A program made the position numbers and the translations under genes. Positions 11,939 through 26,300 of a stretch of 64,000 nucleotides of DNA are shown here, piece by piece. Each line of letters opens with the position of its first letter. The stretch's first letter is position 1. The stretch spans positions 4,278,001 to 4,342,000 of the forward strand of contig NC_082613.1 in the NCBI RefSeq assembly GCF_030936135.1, read 5' to 3'. Below the pieces are notes generated by a model that saw only the letters and a list, made by a program, of their open reading frames with translations, ran no database searches and was not told the DNA's origin. Source of the stretch: Gavia stellata (Eukaryota > Chordata > Aves > Gaviiformes > Gaviidae).

Positions 11939-12031
11939 CGCCGCCGCCTGCTATTGACCAGACGGGAGACGGGGTCAGACGCGGAGGGAAGGGAGGGGGG
12001 TGAGGAGGGGGGGGAAGCCCGGAGTCCGCGT

Positions 12032-12063
12032 CACGTGACCGGGCCAGGCGAGGGTGCCACGTG
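12032..12063. promoter_or_regulatory. Two CACGTG E-boxes
   Basis: CACGTG occurs at 12032-12037, within the palindrome GTCACGTGAC, and again at 12058-12063, so the two start 26 bp apart. The first matches the USF / MiT-TFE (CLEAR-type) pattern. Both lie about 300 bp upstream of the LSM14B start codon. Confidence 0.5.
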
Positions 12064-13975
12064 CGCTGCGGGCGGGGCGGAGCGAGGCGGGGCGGGGCGA
12101 GAGCTCGCGCGCTTCCCGCGCTGCATCGCAGCCGCTGCGGCTGAGGAGGGTGGGGGGCGGGCCCCGCCCGGCGGCGGGTAACGGCTGGGCCGGGCCGGGC
12201 CGGGCCGCGTTGCTGACACAGACGAGCCGTGGGTCGCTGCCCATTCACCCGTGTTGCTGCGATTTTGTCACATAACGCGGGGGTGGGGATCGCCCACCCC
12301 CCCCGCCGAGCCGGTCCCTGAGGGGAGCGTTTCCCGCCCTGAGAGCCGCCTGTCGCCTCGCCTCACGCCGCTCCCCACCAGGCCCCCCTGGGGTTCTGCA
12401 GCAGAGAGGCTGCTCCAAGGCTTCCCGCGGACGCCTGCTGCCTCAAGCCGCCTCAGCGCTCTGACGAGAACTGGGATGGCTGCCTCCCCCCTGAGCCCGC
12501 TTTCCTCCCTGCGGTGCCGTGGCGGTTGAAGAGCCCGGCTGCGTGCTGCAAGAGCCCTCGGTGCCTGCCCGCGGCCTGCCCCCTGAGGCGCCCGCCGCGC
12601 CTTTGTTCAGCAGGCGAGGCGGGATGTACCCGGGGCGCCCATGGCGACGAGTCACACCGTGGCAGAGGGACCACAATGCTAGGCCGCAGCTGGAGAATGA
12701 ATCTTTCAGTGCAGTGTCTCCTGGGATTTCTCCGGCTCCCCAGCCATCTGCGGGTCAATGAGAGACAACCGGTAGCATCTGGCAGACATAGTCACAAGAG
12801 GTGAAGCCAGTAACCAACGTGAGGGTGGATGGGGATCAGGCAGGGCAGTTACATTTTGGGGCAGTGGGTCAGAGTGCACAAATCTCACTAATTTGTGTGA
12901 CGCAAATGAGTAAGATTCAAAACCAGCAGCTGGAGACAATACAGTGGGAGCCATTGTCTGAGTGTAAAGAGGTTTGCTGGAGCTGCAAGCGCCCATGCCC
13001 CGGTTACATGTCTTCCATCAGTGATACAACAGCAACACAGTTGCATGCAGTCCACAGGTTTATCCTCACATCGCGACGACCCGCTTCCTTGCGCACCATG
13101 GCTCAGAAAGCTGTTCTCCAAATGCCCCAAGCTGCCCACCCTGTGACCTCATGTATTTTATTGTGCTACTCTTCATGCAGTTTATACAGCCTGGAAAGCA
13201 GATCTCCCTGTCTGAACAGGGAAGACCCCTTCCTTCTCACTCTCTCTTATGGGGACACATATGCAATCTTTCTTGTTAAATTTCCATCGTTCTAGCATGG
13301 AGAGAGTTGCTAAAAAACCCGTAAATTATTTCATATATATTAATTGGGCAAACAGTATTTTTTAATAAGAAAGCTGTTAAAGTCAATCATTTTAGATTTT
13401 TAGCTCAGCCTTCAGTATAACCTATACAGAGCAAGAAAAGATTCCTTTTTTACTGCAGTAAACAGTGCCCTTTAGCGGGCAAATTACTGGTTAGAAACCT
13501 CCCTGATGAAAAAACTCATCTAGCTCCCTGTATGAGGAATGTCTAGTTTAAGAATGTGGAAAAGTTCAAATGGAGAAAAAACAGGGCGAGAAATAACAGT
13601 AATAAAATGCTCAGTTTGGGGTAGTCACAAATAATTATTTTGAATGGGAAAAATTATGTCAGTATAGGCAGTGCAACCAAAGGTAGAGAAGCAGTACTCC
13701 CTCTTTTGGTTTATACTTTCCAACTCCACAATACATTTAACTTGATGTTCCTTATTTCCACTCTTAAAATATTTTTTAGAAATGGTAAATGGGCCTCTGG
13801 GTTTTTCAGTTCAACTAAGTTTTTTTCTTCATGCACACCAAAATGTCACTGATTCATAAGCACCTCTAGTTCCACTGTTTTGTTCTGTATTCAGCAAAAG
13901 GTATTACAATTGCTTTATCCTTTCACTTTTATTTAAATACCAGGAAAGAGAAAGGGACGATCATGTACCCATACA

Positions 13976-14048
13976 GCAATGTGGATCCTGCAGGAAGACT
14001 AATTAAAGCAATGTGGATCCTGCAGGAAGACTAATTAAAGCAATGTGG
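13976..14048. repeat. 32-bp tandem repeat, 2.3 copies
   Basis: The unit begins GCAATGTGGATCCTGCAGGA and ends with AGACTAATTAAA. It is repeated exactly at 13976 and 14008, with a partial third copy (GCAATGTGG) from 14040. Perfect identity suggests a recent duplication. Confidence 0.9.
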
Positions 14049-15169
14049 AAAAAGAAGAATACACCAAAGTGGCATAAACTCTACACTGGTAAGGAGAGAT
14101 ATGCAAACACATAGAATTTTAGTTATAATCATCATGGCCATAAATCGACCTGCCTCTGGAGGATACTCTTATTGTAATGAATTTCCTCAGTATCTTTTGC
14201 CTGACAACAGCCAGAGATAACAAGGGATCAGCAAGAAGAAATATGACATCTGACATTTTAAATGCCCTGTTAGTGTTACTTATTCTGCTAAACAATACAG
14301 TTCTTCACCCATTAAGTACTGAAAGGGGGAATGAAAGAGCATCTTTCACTGTGTAAATTCATGACAAGTGTGCGATCCTGGGCATCTCATATGAAGAGGG
14401 AATATTTGGCTTCGTATGAAGAAGCCGATTACAGTTCATCATGGTACAAGGAAGAAACCTAGCAGAGTGGCACCTCATGATAGCAGCAGACAGAGCTTTC
14501 ACAGAACAGCATTTTGGACCACCAGTAACTGGTCTTTGGAAACTGGAGGTAGGGTACAGTCAGAGTATGTAACTATATAGCTAGTTCATTGACAGGAAAA
14601 CCTGTGTTGCCAGAACTAAGGAGACTCCCATGGCAGTTGAAATGCAACTAGTGACATTTGGGATGGTCACCACCGATATACCTAATGACATTTTACAGCA
14701 GTTAAAAGAGAAACCTGTGACTTACAGCAATGATGAAAATTTGTGGGGTGTATGATGGTAAGAGAGCACTTATGTGGTGGCTGATGGCCATGTCCATGGT
14801 AATGGGAGCTGAACTGACATCTGGCAGAGTTAACGACAGAGGGCAGCTCTTAGAAAGGTGTCTGTAACAAGCTCCAACTGCCAGAAGAAGTGAGCCAGGC
14901 ACTGTCTGCTGAAGCATCACCTCTTGCATCTGGGGACAGAGGGATATGTTTGCAGTTTGTGGCAGAGGAGAGAAAAGAGACTAGCGTGGAAAATGGAGGA
15001 GTGAAATTGGAACAGATATTTGAATTTGGGTGTGGCAAACAAAACAAATGATACAAAGGAAGGGAGAAACATGTGAGCCCTAGAGGAAGAAAAATTAGAA
15101 ACATACCAGCAGTTTCACAGGAAAAAGTGGTAGCTGCAGGGAAGGAGGGTAAGGTCACCAAGTACAGAA

Positions 15170-15480
15170 CACAGTTCTGTAGTGGTGTGGGGAATGGGTA
15201 GTAGAAAAGAGCCCAGGAATGAAGGAGGGACTAGAAAAAGATGGAGAAATTGAAAAGATGCAGGAAAGATATCAAGAAAAAAAAATGATCCATCTATGAA
15301 AGAGTTTTTATTCTAAATAAAGAAAAACAGAGAAAGTAGAATAAAGAAAAAACATGTGAAGTCAACTGAAGGAAACCAGAATAAAGGGAAGACAGAGGCA
15401 AGGAGAACAGAATAAGAAAGTGAAAAGAAAAAATAGAAACATGAATAAGTAGAAAAGAATTGAAAACTTGTTAACTTTTA
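15170..15480 (+). repeat. Purine-rich (GA/A) tract
   Basis: About 300 bp is strongly purine-biased on the plus strand, with recurring AATAAAG and GAAAA words. It looks like an eroded simple-sequence tract and no coding potential was seen. Confidence 0.6.
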
Positions 15481-17294
15481 TTTAGATAACGTGTGCTTCA
15501 CACAATTAGTTTCTCCATTTCCCCCAGTTTAAGAAAAAGAGATACAATGTTGTATGTAGGAAATAGTGCTTCATTACATTAGTTTGTCTTGCATCTCAGG
15601 AAAATGGGTATCTCTTCCGAAAAAAATTCCATCAAAACAATAGGTGTTGTTTTCTTTTTTATTCCAGAAATAAATACAGAGATTGTAATACATGTAATAC
15701 TGTTCTGTCCTCTTTCCCCTTTCTCTCTTTTTCTCAGTTTTGAGTCTGTGCCTCAGACATTTCAATTTTGACATCTTTCATTCCACCCCCATATATAAAA
15801 TTTAAAGTCAGTTTAACTCCTGGATTTAAATGAAATATCTTACAAAATGTCATAGTTTTAGGCTTGTGTACAATTGTCTCTCTTAATTAGTACCTCGACT
15901 GGGTACTTGGTGGAACTGGCATAAATCTGCATTATTCCATTGCATTTATCAGTAGTGCGTTGCACAGTCAAGACAAAATCTATTTTACCACTCAGGATGC
16001 GATGGCAGAGAGCTTACAACTTCTTATCCAGACCTACAAAGTTTGTGAGTGTTAAAGCAAGACCACAATTTGGGCATTGCTGTTTATTTCAATGCTCTAA
16101 CTATATGAAATACAATTATAAGAGGAGGAAATGGTCCCATGAGTTTGGCTGAAAACAAACTTCTTATTTTGTACAGATAGACAGTCTTTATAAGGTACGG
16201 TGTCAGTAGCTGAGATTAAGCTTTACCTACAGTGATTAAAAAAGTAGCATTTTGAATTACCTACTAGATTTAACGGGCTGTTAATCTATACTTTTTAACC
16301 AGCTTTATTACAAATACACTCACATTAAAATAGTATATCTTTATTTTCTTGTTCCATGTATGCATTCAATACCACTTTTCATACTGTAGTCAGTTTACTC
16401 GTTTCCCTGCTAAATCAATATTTTCTAAAGGGAAAGACAGTTCTTTGCTATAATGCAAAATGATAATTTCTTCTTGTATTTGTGAAAATCCAATGGTAAA
16501 ATTACAAAAAAATGCTGGAGAATTTTTCTGTTTGTGTCGCACTTCCATGCGGAAGATTCAGATTACCATGTGGGGATTCAAATTACCAGTCTGACTTCTA
16601 GACTCTTCAGTTTTTTAAGATTGGTTCAATATATCCAATTAAATTTATGGGATAAGTCAACAGTGCCATTCGGACCTGCCCAGTCTTTGCTGTTTGTATC
16701 TCATGAATCTACAGGGCCTACTTATAAAAGTTGTGTTTGATTACCAGAACCTATAGAGGTTGGGACACTTCTGATGCAACAGAGTAAGGAGGGAACATAC
16801 ATTTACTTATTTTTATAAAACTGAAATATCTTGGGCATGCGTAACATCCTTTATTAGAATGAACACAAACTGCTATTCCAGACTTTTTTCACACTCACAT
16901 CACTACACTATAATGTCAACTTTACAGGCTGTGAAAATCCGACTGAAAAACCCCACTCAGTACTAGACATAAGATCAAGAACACAACCCAAAATCCTGTC
17001 TGCTGTTGTGATTAATTTCATCGTTGAAGCATGAGGGGATGGAGCAGTTAGAGAAGTGCAAATACCTTTTATACTGAGGCTTTCTGAATCACAAATGGCA
17101 AGATGAAGTTATCCTGGCTAACTAGGTGGTGATTTATTCATGGATGTGGAAACTGGAGATAATTTTAAGAGATCCTTTCATGAATACAGATAATTGGATA
17201 ATGTATGTGATACAAAAAAGGTTGATGAAACTGAAGTTTGCAGTTTGGTCACAAAAATTGAAGGATGAAGTCTTACAAGACAGACCTAGATTCT

Positions 17295-17350
17295 AAAAAA
17301 GGTGTTTAGGCATCTATCTCCCATTCAAATGAGTAAGAGGATTCAGACCT
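17295..17350 (+). repeat. Ancient interspersed repeat relic (sauropsid type)
   Basis: AAAGGTGTTTAGGCATCTAT followed by CTCCCATTCAAATGAG resembles a repeat found widely in turtles, crocodilians and birds (…gtgtttaggcacctaactcccattgaaatcaatgag…). The match is short and diverged. Confidence 0.35.
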
Positions 17351-20300
17351 AAGTTTAGAAATAATTAGGGCATAAAGAGAAATAATTGTCTATCTAGGAC
17401 AGTGGGGAGCACTGAACATAGCCTAAAATACAAAGTTCTATTAGGAAAAATCTCTGACTGGTTTTTTTTTTTCTTTGCTGCATAGGCTGCTTTTTTTGGG
17501 TAGTGTTGCGCTGAAGTGAACTGCAAGCCCCTGTGTATCCTTCTCACAGATGCACTGATGTGAGGGGATGGGATGAAAGTGGGATTTTATAAAGTTTTTT
17601 CAGGCATGAAGTGAGCAAAAGGTGGAGTGAAGAGCATGCTGAAAGGCTAAGAGGAGATAATAGGTGGAGAAACAAGGCACAAAATTGTCTTTGAGGGATA
17701 AAATGCTGCAGAGGATTAGTCTGTAAATAAAGATTTTGTAGGGTTTCAGGTTTATGCATTAACTGGGAGAATAAGAATCTGTGTATTTAGCTTCATGCCC
17801 AACTTTCCAAGAGGTTCAAGACCTGTGGTGATAACCAATGTTCTAAATCCACTCTAGGCTGAAAAGAGTCCAAGTAACAACTAGACTATCACAACTGACC
17901 TACTTGGTACACTTGACAGTAGTCTCAGTGGAGAGACTAAGGAGCAGATGGGAGTACAGCCTGATACGTCACTCTGTGGACTGTCTTTTCAGAACAAAAT
18001 CATATGTTTTGGAGAGTACAAGTTGTATTCACTGCATACTTCAGACCCCTGGATGTTGCAGACTAGCAAATTTCACCATTCCCTGTACAGAAATCTATCT
18101 TTACTAATTGGGTTTGGCTAAAATTCCAGAAGGCTCGATAGCAGTGTTTCTTTAAGAGTTCCTCCTTCTCTCTCTGTACTTTATTCTCTCTCTACAAATT
18201 ATTGAACACATTCATGCTATGAGTATTGAGCACTATTTCATTGGCACTGAGGCTTGAATGGGGTTGAACCAAGACCCCGCTGCTCAGTTCTTGGTAGTGC
18301 AAATCAAATCATAGGACAACATACATCACTGGGCTCAAAACAGAGGAAGGAGCTCCTTTATTAGATATTTTAGTTCAGAGATCTCATTTGCATTAACTCG
18401 CTATAGCGGACTCTGTTCTTGAGCGAAAGAAATGAATCTTCCTCTCCTTACCTGTTTTACAAATGACTAGTAGATTCTGCTTCTTTCTGTTCAGCTAGGT
18501 AATGTATCATTTTAGCCAGGCTCAGCAGTATGCTGTTCTTTCCCTGCCTAACACCTGCTGCAGTTTTCATAGCTTGAATTGTTCTTGGACTTGTTTTAAA
18601 AGGCATGTTTCAGAAATGTCTTTGAGGATGTGAATTATTAGTCATTGTTTAATCTGCTCGGGTGTTCTTCGTTTATGTTTATTATTTTACTTTTTAAAAT
18701 AAGACTAAACAGGCTTTGGAGTTTAAAGTTCATAGGTTTTAATTCAGGTTTAGGTTTAAAGATACCAAGAATGGTAAGGTAATTCATAGCAATAGGATTT
18801 TGGTGCAGTTTCAGAAGGTAATTTATTTTTGTATGACAATAAACTGGCATTTAATCTCCTTCACGTTTTAGAAGCTAAACTGTGAATCAGTCTTCACATA
18901 AGACAGCAGTGTCTCTCTGGCTGGTTAGTTCTAACTCACACTTCTCCTTACTGTTTTAGTATTTGTGTACACACTTTCCACATACACCTGAAAATTCTGA
19001 CATTTACTGTTTAAAGTCTTTGCATTATTTGTACTTCATACCTCATTTCTCTATTACTTGATGTACGACAAGGGTTTTATTTGTTAGTGCACTTTTAAAC
19101 CACATTTTTGTTCTGTAAAGTAACCCTAATACTAACATGTGAGATTTGGCATTTCAATTTTCTTGCTTAATTCGTAATAACATGCTTAATTTTTTCCGGA
19201 GAGCCTCACAGCTTCATCTTGGACTCTGCATTTTACTCAGCAGCATCCTCAGCATTTACTCTGCCCATGACATCACCTGTGACAAACTTCTAAAGGCTAT
19301 CTGGGACAAGGCAAAAGGTTTGTGCAAGTATAACTCAGAGCATAAACCACTCTGAAGAATCTTAATTGTTGTTGATGAAGCAGAAAAAACCCCAAGCAGA
19401 GTTGAGGGTGAGGTTGTGAGTTAGAAAAAAACCCCATATCTTCTTTTATTCTAAACTGAAAGAAATACGATGTTTGCATCTGCAAGAGAATGAACTGGAA
19501 GCCCAAAGCGACATAGTACTGAATAACTTTTCAAATAGCTATCTGAGCTGTAATAGGATAATAATGCACTCTGGTCTTTACAGGACAAGAGTTAGTGATT
19601 CAGCCTCTGTGTGATGCAGGTGGCTCACTACTCCACCCAGATATAAAAGAGGATGGTGTGGCTCCTGTAGGAGAGATGATCCTTCTGAATTAAAAAGTTT
19701 GAATTTAGAACACCTAAAAGCAGTCAAACTGCTGTTTTCTCTGAATCTCTTTTAATGACAGAAAAGCTTTTAAGGAAGGGGGCAACTTGGCCCAGCACAG
19801 ACTTTTTTTTCCTCTTTGAGTCAGTGGAAATGCTGGTAATAGTACAGGGGTAAGAGCTAGCATGTTGTATGATCATACCAACACAGGTATCAGTATGCAA
19901 CTTCACACAGCTTTTAAAGTCGCAAGGATGTTACGTTTGATGGGTTCTTGCTGGGAATGAGGGTGTAGCAAGGATGGCTTCAGGCTGCCAAGTCGTACAA
20001 TTCTACTTAGGTGGCTTCATGTCAAGGAATAGTAATGAACAAGTAAACTTGCTGGCCCGCTAAACTGTACAGAGCAGCAAAACTAGCTCCCTCTTTTGTT
20101 CTGCTGAAAATAATTAAAAGAAACAAATTTTATAGTTTCATAAAAACAATCTGACTTTCTTACACAAGAACACACAAATGGTCTATTTCTTCCCTAACTA
20201 ATCATCTTTCCTAAACAAGATGTAGTATTTGTTGCCTGCCATTTTGTCTGGTCATTAATAAATGGTTAGTTTACACAGATGGATGGGTTTACTGTCCTAG

Positions 20301-23300
20301 CTAGAAAATTGCATGATGACAATGTTGTTATACTTCTGTGGTAATGGAAGAGTATTGCAAGTAACCCCATACAGACAAAATTGACAATAAGGAACAACTT
20401 AACAGAAAAAACCTGGCCCTCCATCTGGGTGTGTCATTTCCTTTGGGTTGGAAGTTTTCCCCATCTTGTATTTTGAAAGAGAAAGTATTTGTCTGACTTG
20501 CTTCAAAACATGTACTAGTTTCTTCTGTCAACTGTGGGAACACATCCCGTATTTGAGTTATTGGATTTGTTTGGAGTTTCAAAAATGAGCAAAAGCTCAT
20601 TAAAGGAATACAGGCAAGTCCTTGAACTCTGTCTCTGAGAGTGAGGATATATTTTAGGTAGTGTAAGAAAGTAACCTATAGTCCAAAACCATATCCGTAA
20701 CTATTTTTGACTGCTGGAGAATTCAGGAAAAAAGCTTGTATAATAGCCTTTCGTGCTGTGTTTTCATTAAGTCTGAGGCAGCTCAGTAAAGAAGCTACAG
20801 CATGATTTATTTTAATCAGTTATTACAGAGAAGTCATTAAAAAAAAAAACCTTGGCAAAATCTTACTTACATACTTCTTGCATTCCAAATCCACAAAATG
20901 TTTAGATACAATCTCCTTTCATTATAACCAAAACAAACCTCCTTTACTAGATTTCTTTCTTTTTTTTTCTTTAAATGATGATGTTTCCATACCTCTTCTG
21001 TCTACACTGGCTTTCCAGTTCAGTTTCTTTTGTGTCTGTTTTCTTTATAATGTCACTAAGATTAGTCAGGTTGCTCTGAGGAATCCTATCATCCCATAAG
21101 GCTTGGTAAGAGCATTTGGCAGACTATGAACTAGAGATAGAGTAGGGAAAATGATTTAGCCATTTTTGTCATCTGAAGATGACTTTCAGAAATGCTTGCA
21201 CATGTGAATATTCTTCCAGTTCACATCTACAAGAATCTGGATTCTGACCTACGTATTGTACGTACACTGAAAGTTTTACCAACTTTTTGGCCTGTTAGTT
21301 TCATTAGACATTTCTTATTGTTGAGCTAAAATGTGTATATTCAGGCATACACACAATCCTCTTTTTAAATAACTCCTCTATGTTACAAGAGGGGTGCCAT
21401 GGGGCTATTGAATGATTTAGATAGGGACACAGGGACAAAGAATGTGTCCGGCTCTGTTCCTGTAACTTACGGTCTCCAGGCATTGTGATAAAACAAATGC
21501 CTATCAAATTCCATAGGACAAATGTTTTCATCTACAGCAACTGCTGTTTCACGACTGACGTGGCATTAACTGTACCTGTTCTTGGCACTGACCAAGAACA
21601 AACAAGATGAAGATTTATCTTCAGTTCTTTAATTTATTTTTATTTATGTATTTTTGAAGGTGACTGAGTGGAGGGAAGCATGTAAAGAAAGACGGTAACA
21701 CCAATTGCCATCACTGGTCATTTGTTAAACAAGTGTCCAGTAAAAATTCTTTTTGATGGGTCAAAAAGGCAATGATCTAAGAATGCTGTATCATGGTATT
21801 GACTGGAAAAAATCAAGCAGTCGTTAGTTCTTTAAGGAGTTCCAGTTTTAAGAGTGCATGCTGCTCTGCTCTTGATGCACAGAATGGAGAGTGTAGTAGC
21901 ATCACATCATCTAGGTTCCCAGCTCCTCTGGCTCTTGGCTTCATCTGATATACAGAAGATTATTTGAGAGATGAGGAAGCAGTGCACAGCAGCACATACA
22001 TGCAGCATCATCAGTGACAAGAGAACAGTTGGTATATTGATACAGACGAGGAAATTTTCTGTGGCCTTTACATCTCATAAGTCATCCTAACTATACCCCT
22101 TAAGAGTGACCCGAGTGTACGTATGTACTGTACAGTCATGTAGGAAGCTGGACAGAGCTGTAAGCAGAACAGAAGCTGCCTTCTGACCATAGCAGGCTAC
22201 CAAGCTTGTGTCTGGAGGCAATGGACCGATTTGTCCATTGCTTTTTAAATTGCCGGGAGGTGCAGAACTGGAATCTAGAAGAGGAGTAAAGGAGGAAGAA
22301 GACCAGTGACCTCCACTGCTCAAAAAGTAAACAGTGAGGACTGGTGGAGAGAACGTTGGATATTGAATGATGCTGGAAAGCTCAGGGAAGAACTAGAACA
22401 GCTCTGAATCAAGAGGGCGCAAAAGAGTCCAGAACTGGAATATCCATTGTATTAGTACACTGTTTAGGTTGTCTGAGGGTATATTGTTGATAAAACATCC
22501 CTGGCAGGGTAATACTTTGCTCACAAAGAATCCCAGAACAATTGAAGCAAAAACTGCCAAAGTCACCTCTCACTAAAAAGAAATATTTCAAACATATTCT
22601 AACAAATCCTGACTGTAAAATGTGCAAATTGGATTTCCAGTAATGAGATCCATCAGTAGGCACATTTTCTTGACATATTCTGTCAGAGTATCACTTGGAA
22701 ATAGTGATTCAATTTTCCAAAAGTTACTTTAATTTGCTTAGAGAGGAAAGCATTTTCATTTTGCCCAGTCAGTTCTAATAATTTGCTAAATTCAAAATAT
22801 GTGAAATTATTGAAGGTAGTTGCAGTGACCAGAAGGACCAATAATCTTTTAATAATATTTTTTTTCCCCATGAATCATGTAGGCTTGCACAAGAAATTTT
22901 TGAGAACAGATAAAACACAAATCTTTGTTGACATGCCTGCTACTTGTCTCTTCCAGAGATATAATTCTAGACATTTGCTAGTAATCTCCATTCAGAAGAT
23001 CTGCTTAAAAAAATATCCGCTAGCTGCTGGGGTGTGTAGCTGGAAACTTCCATCTTCTTACAAAAGTGCTCCTTTTTCTTAGTAAAGTTCCTTAGCTCTT
23101 CCCTTACAGATGAGTCTGGGTATTGATACTTCCTATCTTGGCAAGCAGTAACAAGCATGACGAGCTAGATTAAGAGCAGTTGGGAAGGAAAAACAGTATT
23201 CCTCAGCTCTTTTATACTGTAAATCCTTGAAGGCCTTTAAACAATAATCCTTTATCCTGCAGCATATTCTCTGGGCATCTTCTTTTGGGCACAGGATATT

Positions 23301-26300
23301 GAGTTGCATGGACTTTGGTATGCCTCAATACAGCCATACTTAAATAACTCCCATGTGAATTGCATGTAGCATGTATTAGGGACACAGTCTTCTAACTGTC
23401 TCATAAAAACTAGAGACGATTGTGAAGGCAGTTGTGTGCTCAGCTAACTTTTCTTTTTGAAAATCAAGCTTCTAAGTAGCCTCTCTCTAACAGATATTTT
23501 CTATCTATTTCCCAATTAATAACTAGGTATTGCTAAACACCCTGTCCAAAGGGTTGGTGCTTCTGTAGCTAGCAGAAACGGTCTAGTATGTACTAGGACA
23601 GACACTGTCCTTACATGGAAATAGGAGTGCAGGTAAGTATTATCATCATAAAATAAAAACAGACTGTACACTTGCTTTCCAAATCTACCATTCATCTCTT
23701 TTACAATGCAAGGATTAAGACATTTTCCTGGAGCATACCATACTTGATTTTGAATATTAATCCCTGACTACTAGGAGCATTAGACTTCTTCAGGGGTTCA
23801 CCTAAGGGCGGCTGAAGTACATGGGATGATTTTAAGACCAAGACTTTAATGGTATTTTGAGATTCCAAGGAGAAGACAGTAAAGTGCATAGACTGCAAAG
23901 AGGCACTAAAGTTGTTTTATTTATCTCCACGTGCATGTCTGTAATGAGACTGCATTTACCCCTAAATTCAAAGTAAAATACTTAAAACAGGAATATTTTT
24001 CCTACAGATTGTCAAACATTTGCATTCCAGATGCACATGAAGTCTTGCTGGTTTTGCTGAACACTTGTTTGTGCAGACTGACACCCATTTGCAGAAGAAT
24101 CGGCACATAGACTTTCAAGTTTACAAACTGGGAGCTTCTGCATAGGACTGCATCATCTTCAACCAGGGCTCCATTCCTTTGTCTCCTTTCAGGAGCTCTT
24201 GTGCTCCTGAAAAAGATTGGAAATGGGTTACAAGGCAGAAAGGTGGGGTGGGATACTGGCTACAAGGACAGCAAAGCTTTCTGAATAAAACCAAAATTTG
24301 TGTGGATTCTGTCATCTTGCTCAACTGAACTTGTGGAATCAAGGTATTACTGGTCAAAACCCAACTTTCAGCATTTTAAGTCATCAGTGGCTGGATAAAG
24401 AGCAGAGACAGGAAAGGAGAGCAAAAAATCACCAGTCAAAACTATCACTATCAGCTTTTCATCTATGTATTGATGGGACTTTAAGATCCTGACTGGTCAG
24501 TTAAGACTCATAGGAGCTAGGTACAGGCAACCAAAAGAGACTCCCCTTCTCACAAACCATCTGTAGGCTTCTCTGATATGTCCCTTATCACCATAATCCA
24601 TGCTGCTGTCACCTCTGTCAGATGTTCCTGTAATGAATTCTAGGCTAACTACATTTTTGGAAAACAAAGGGAAAGATAATTGCATTAACACTTGTATCTT
24701 GAGACATATGTCTGTGCCATGATCTACATAGGCTAGTTCTAGGGGAAAAAAGTACGTATTTTAAATAATATACTAAAAGGAGTAGGTTAAAGGAACTGAC
24801 AGTCCTCCATTTTTCCTGCATGGCTCCTGCTAGCTTCTACTCTTTAACACTAGATAGAATCCGTAAGTGCCTGTAACGTTCAAGATCTTCTGATGTAATT
24901 GCTGATGGGTGAAATACATAGCACTCACTGTATACTGAGTCTGACTATTTCTACACCAACACTGGTAATTACCAGTAATGCATTACTAGAATTCTCATGC
25001 AAGTTGCTCTTTTATACCATTTAAAACAAAAGGTGAGCAGTACAGTACAGAGGAGCTGGAATCCCAGCCTTGAAGAATCCAGTCTAGAAAGTTACTTCCG
25101 ATGTCAACCAGGAGGCAGAGAGTATGAAGAGATAAATTATTCAGTAATGAATCCTACACACTTATGATGCACAAGTTGTAATGAATCTCAGTTGCTCTTG
25201 TAATTTTGTAAAGTTGTTTACCTAACATGGTAGATAGGCCATATGGTACATTAAAGAGAGTGTTAGAACAAGGACATGAAGATTTCTAGGTTTTTATTTC
25301 TAGTTTTGTAGGCAACTGTAAACTACATTCAAGCTGTCCTAGAAAGCGAGCAGTAGAAGAATACAGGCTGCTCTGACCCTTCATGCTGACTGCTGCTGCC
25401 ACTTGGTAATTTCATCCATCTCTCATGTCACTCTTCCTCCGTCTCTCCGCGGGCACTGCGGCCCAGCACTGGGCTGCACTCCTGGTTAGATGCCATGAAT
25501 GACTTGCAGCCACTCTGCACCCTCAGGCTGCTTTAGCTTAAGTCTAGCTTTTTTACCCTTAATAAATCATTTGAGCAGCTGATGCAGATTAACTCTTCCA
25601 CTGTTTAGGGAATGTGACCAACTTCTATTCTAGATAGTTCTTTGGTATGTTGCTTATAGAATTTCATCATAGCTAAAACTAGCAATGTGCTCAACTGGGG
25701 CAGCAGCAAGCTGGTTGGGACCACCCTGCTTGAAGCAGCGTTCCTGCCTTGTAAGAAATAGGCAACATGACCTACAATGATGTCTAACATCGCAGCTACT
25801 TTGCTGCATTGTAATTTGGCAAAAATTGATAAAATGGAAGTTAAAAGTCATAGAGAAAAGGGTGTTTTCTTTCTCTCCCTTGAGTTTTGAACGATGACTG
25901 AGAAAAGCTGCAGAGTACAAAACATTTGAGAACAAAAGATTTATATAAAACTTCTCAGAGGACTTAGGCAGTCCCTTCTAGTGATGCCACCTGGTGAAGT
26001 AACTGGAAAGGCTCAGCATTGTGATTTTTACTCAGCAGCCAAAGTCTGCTGCAGGTGAGAGGAGGACATGAGAAACCAAACAGTAATATCCCTTACCATT
26101 AACTGTGAATTTCTAAGACTTTTAATCAAAAGACACTTACTCACCCTGTTATTCAAGGCCTGTATGTTAAGAACAAATACTATTGTTTTTTATGTTTCCC
26201 CTGCAAGCTTTTGGCAAACAGCTTCTCCTTTGGAGACACGTTTGCACATTTGGGGGCCGGATAAGGCATGGGACAGTACTGCAGCACTCTTCCCATCGCT

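Larger units (their letters stand above)
11170..12650. promoter_or_regulatory. LSM14B: CpG island / LSM14B promoter region
   Basis: A dense block of CpG dinucleotides and GC-rich sequence covers LSM14B exon 1, its 5'UTR and about 900 bp upstream. It contains a TATA-like box, a perfect NRF1 palindrome, paired E-boxes and tandem CGGGC units (about 12185-12207). Base composition drops back to the ordinary background after about 12650. Confidence 0.85.

Noticed and set aside
11164..12529. Long open frames on both strands across the LSM14B CpG island
   Set aside because: Same GC-rich artefact. Only the segment 11733-11613 ([12 protein letters not shown]…) is real, and its apparent read-through beyond 11613 is intron.
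12801..13295. Overlapping open frames on both strands just upstream of the LSM14B island
   Set aside because: Cys-rich and low-complexity translations with no family match. Length is within chance for this composition.
22967..23158. Minus-strand open frame with a protein-like sequence (…YTPQQLADIFLSRSSEWRLL…)
   Set aside because: Only 63 codons, no recognisable family, no plausible splice partners on either side, and ordinary base composition.
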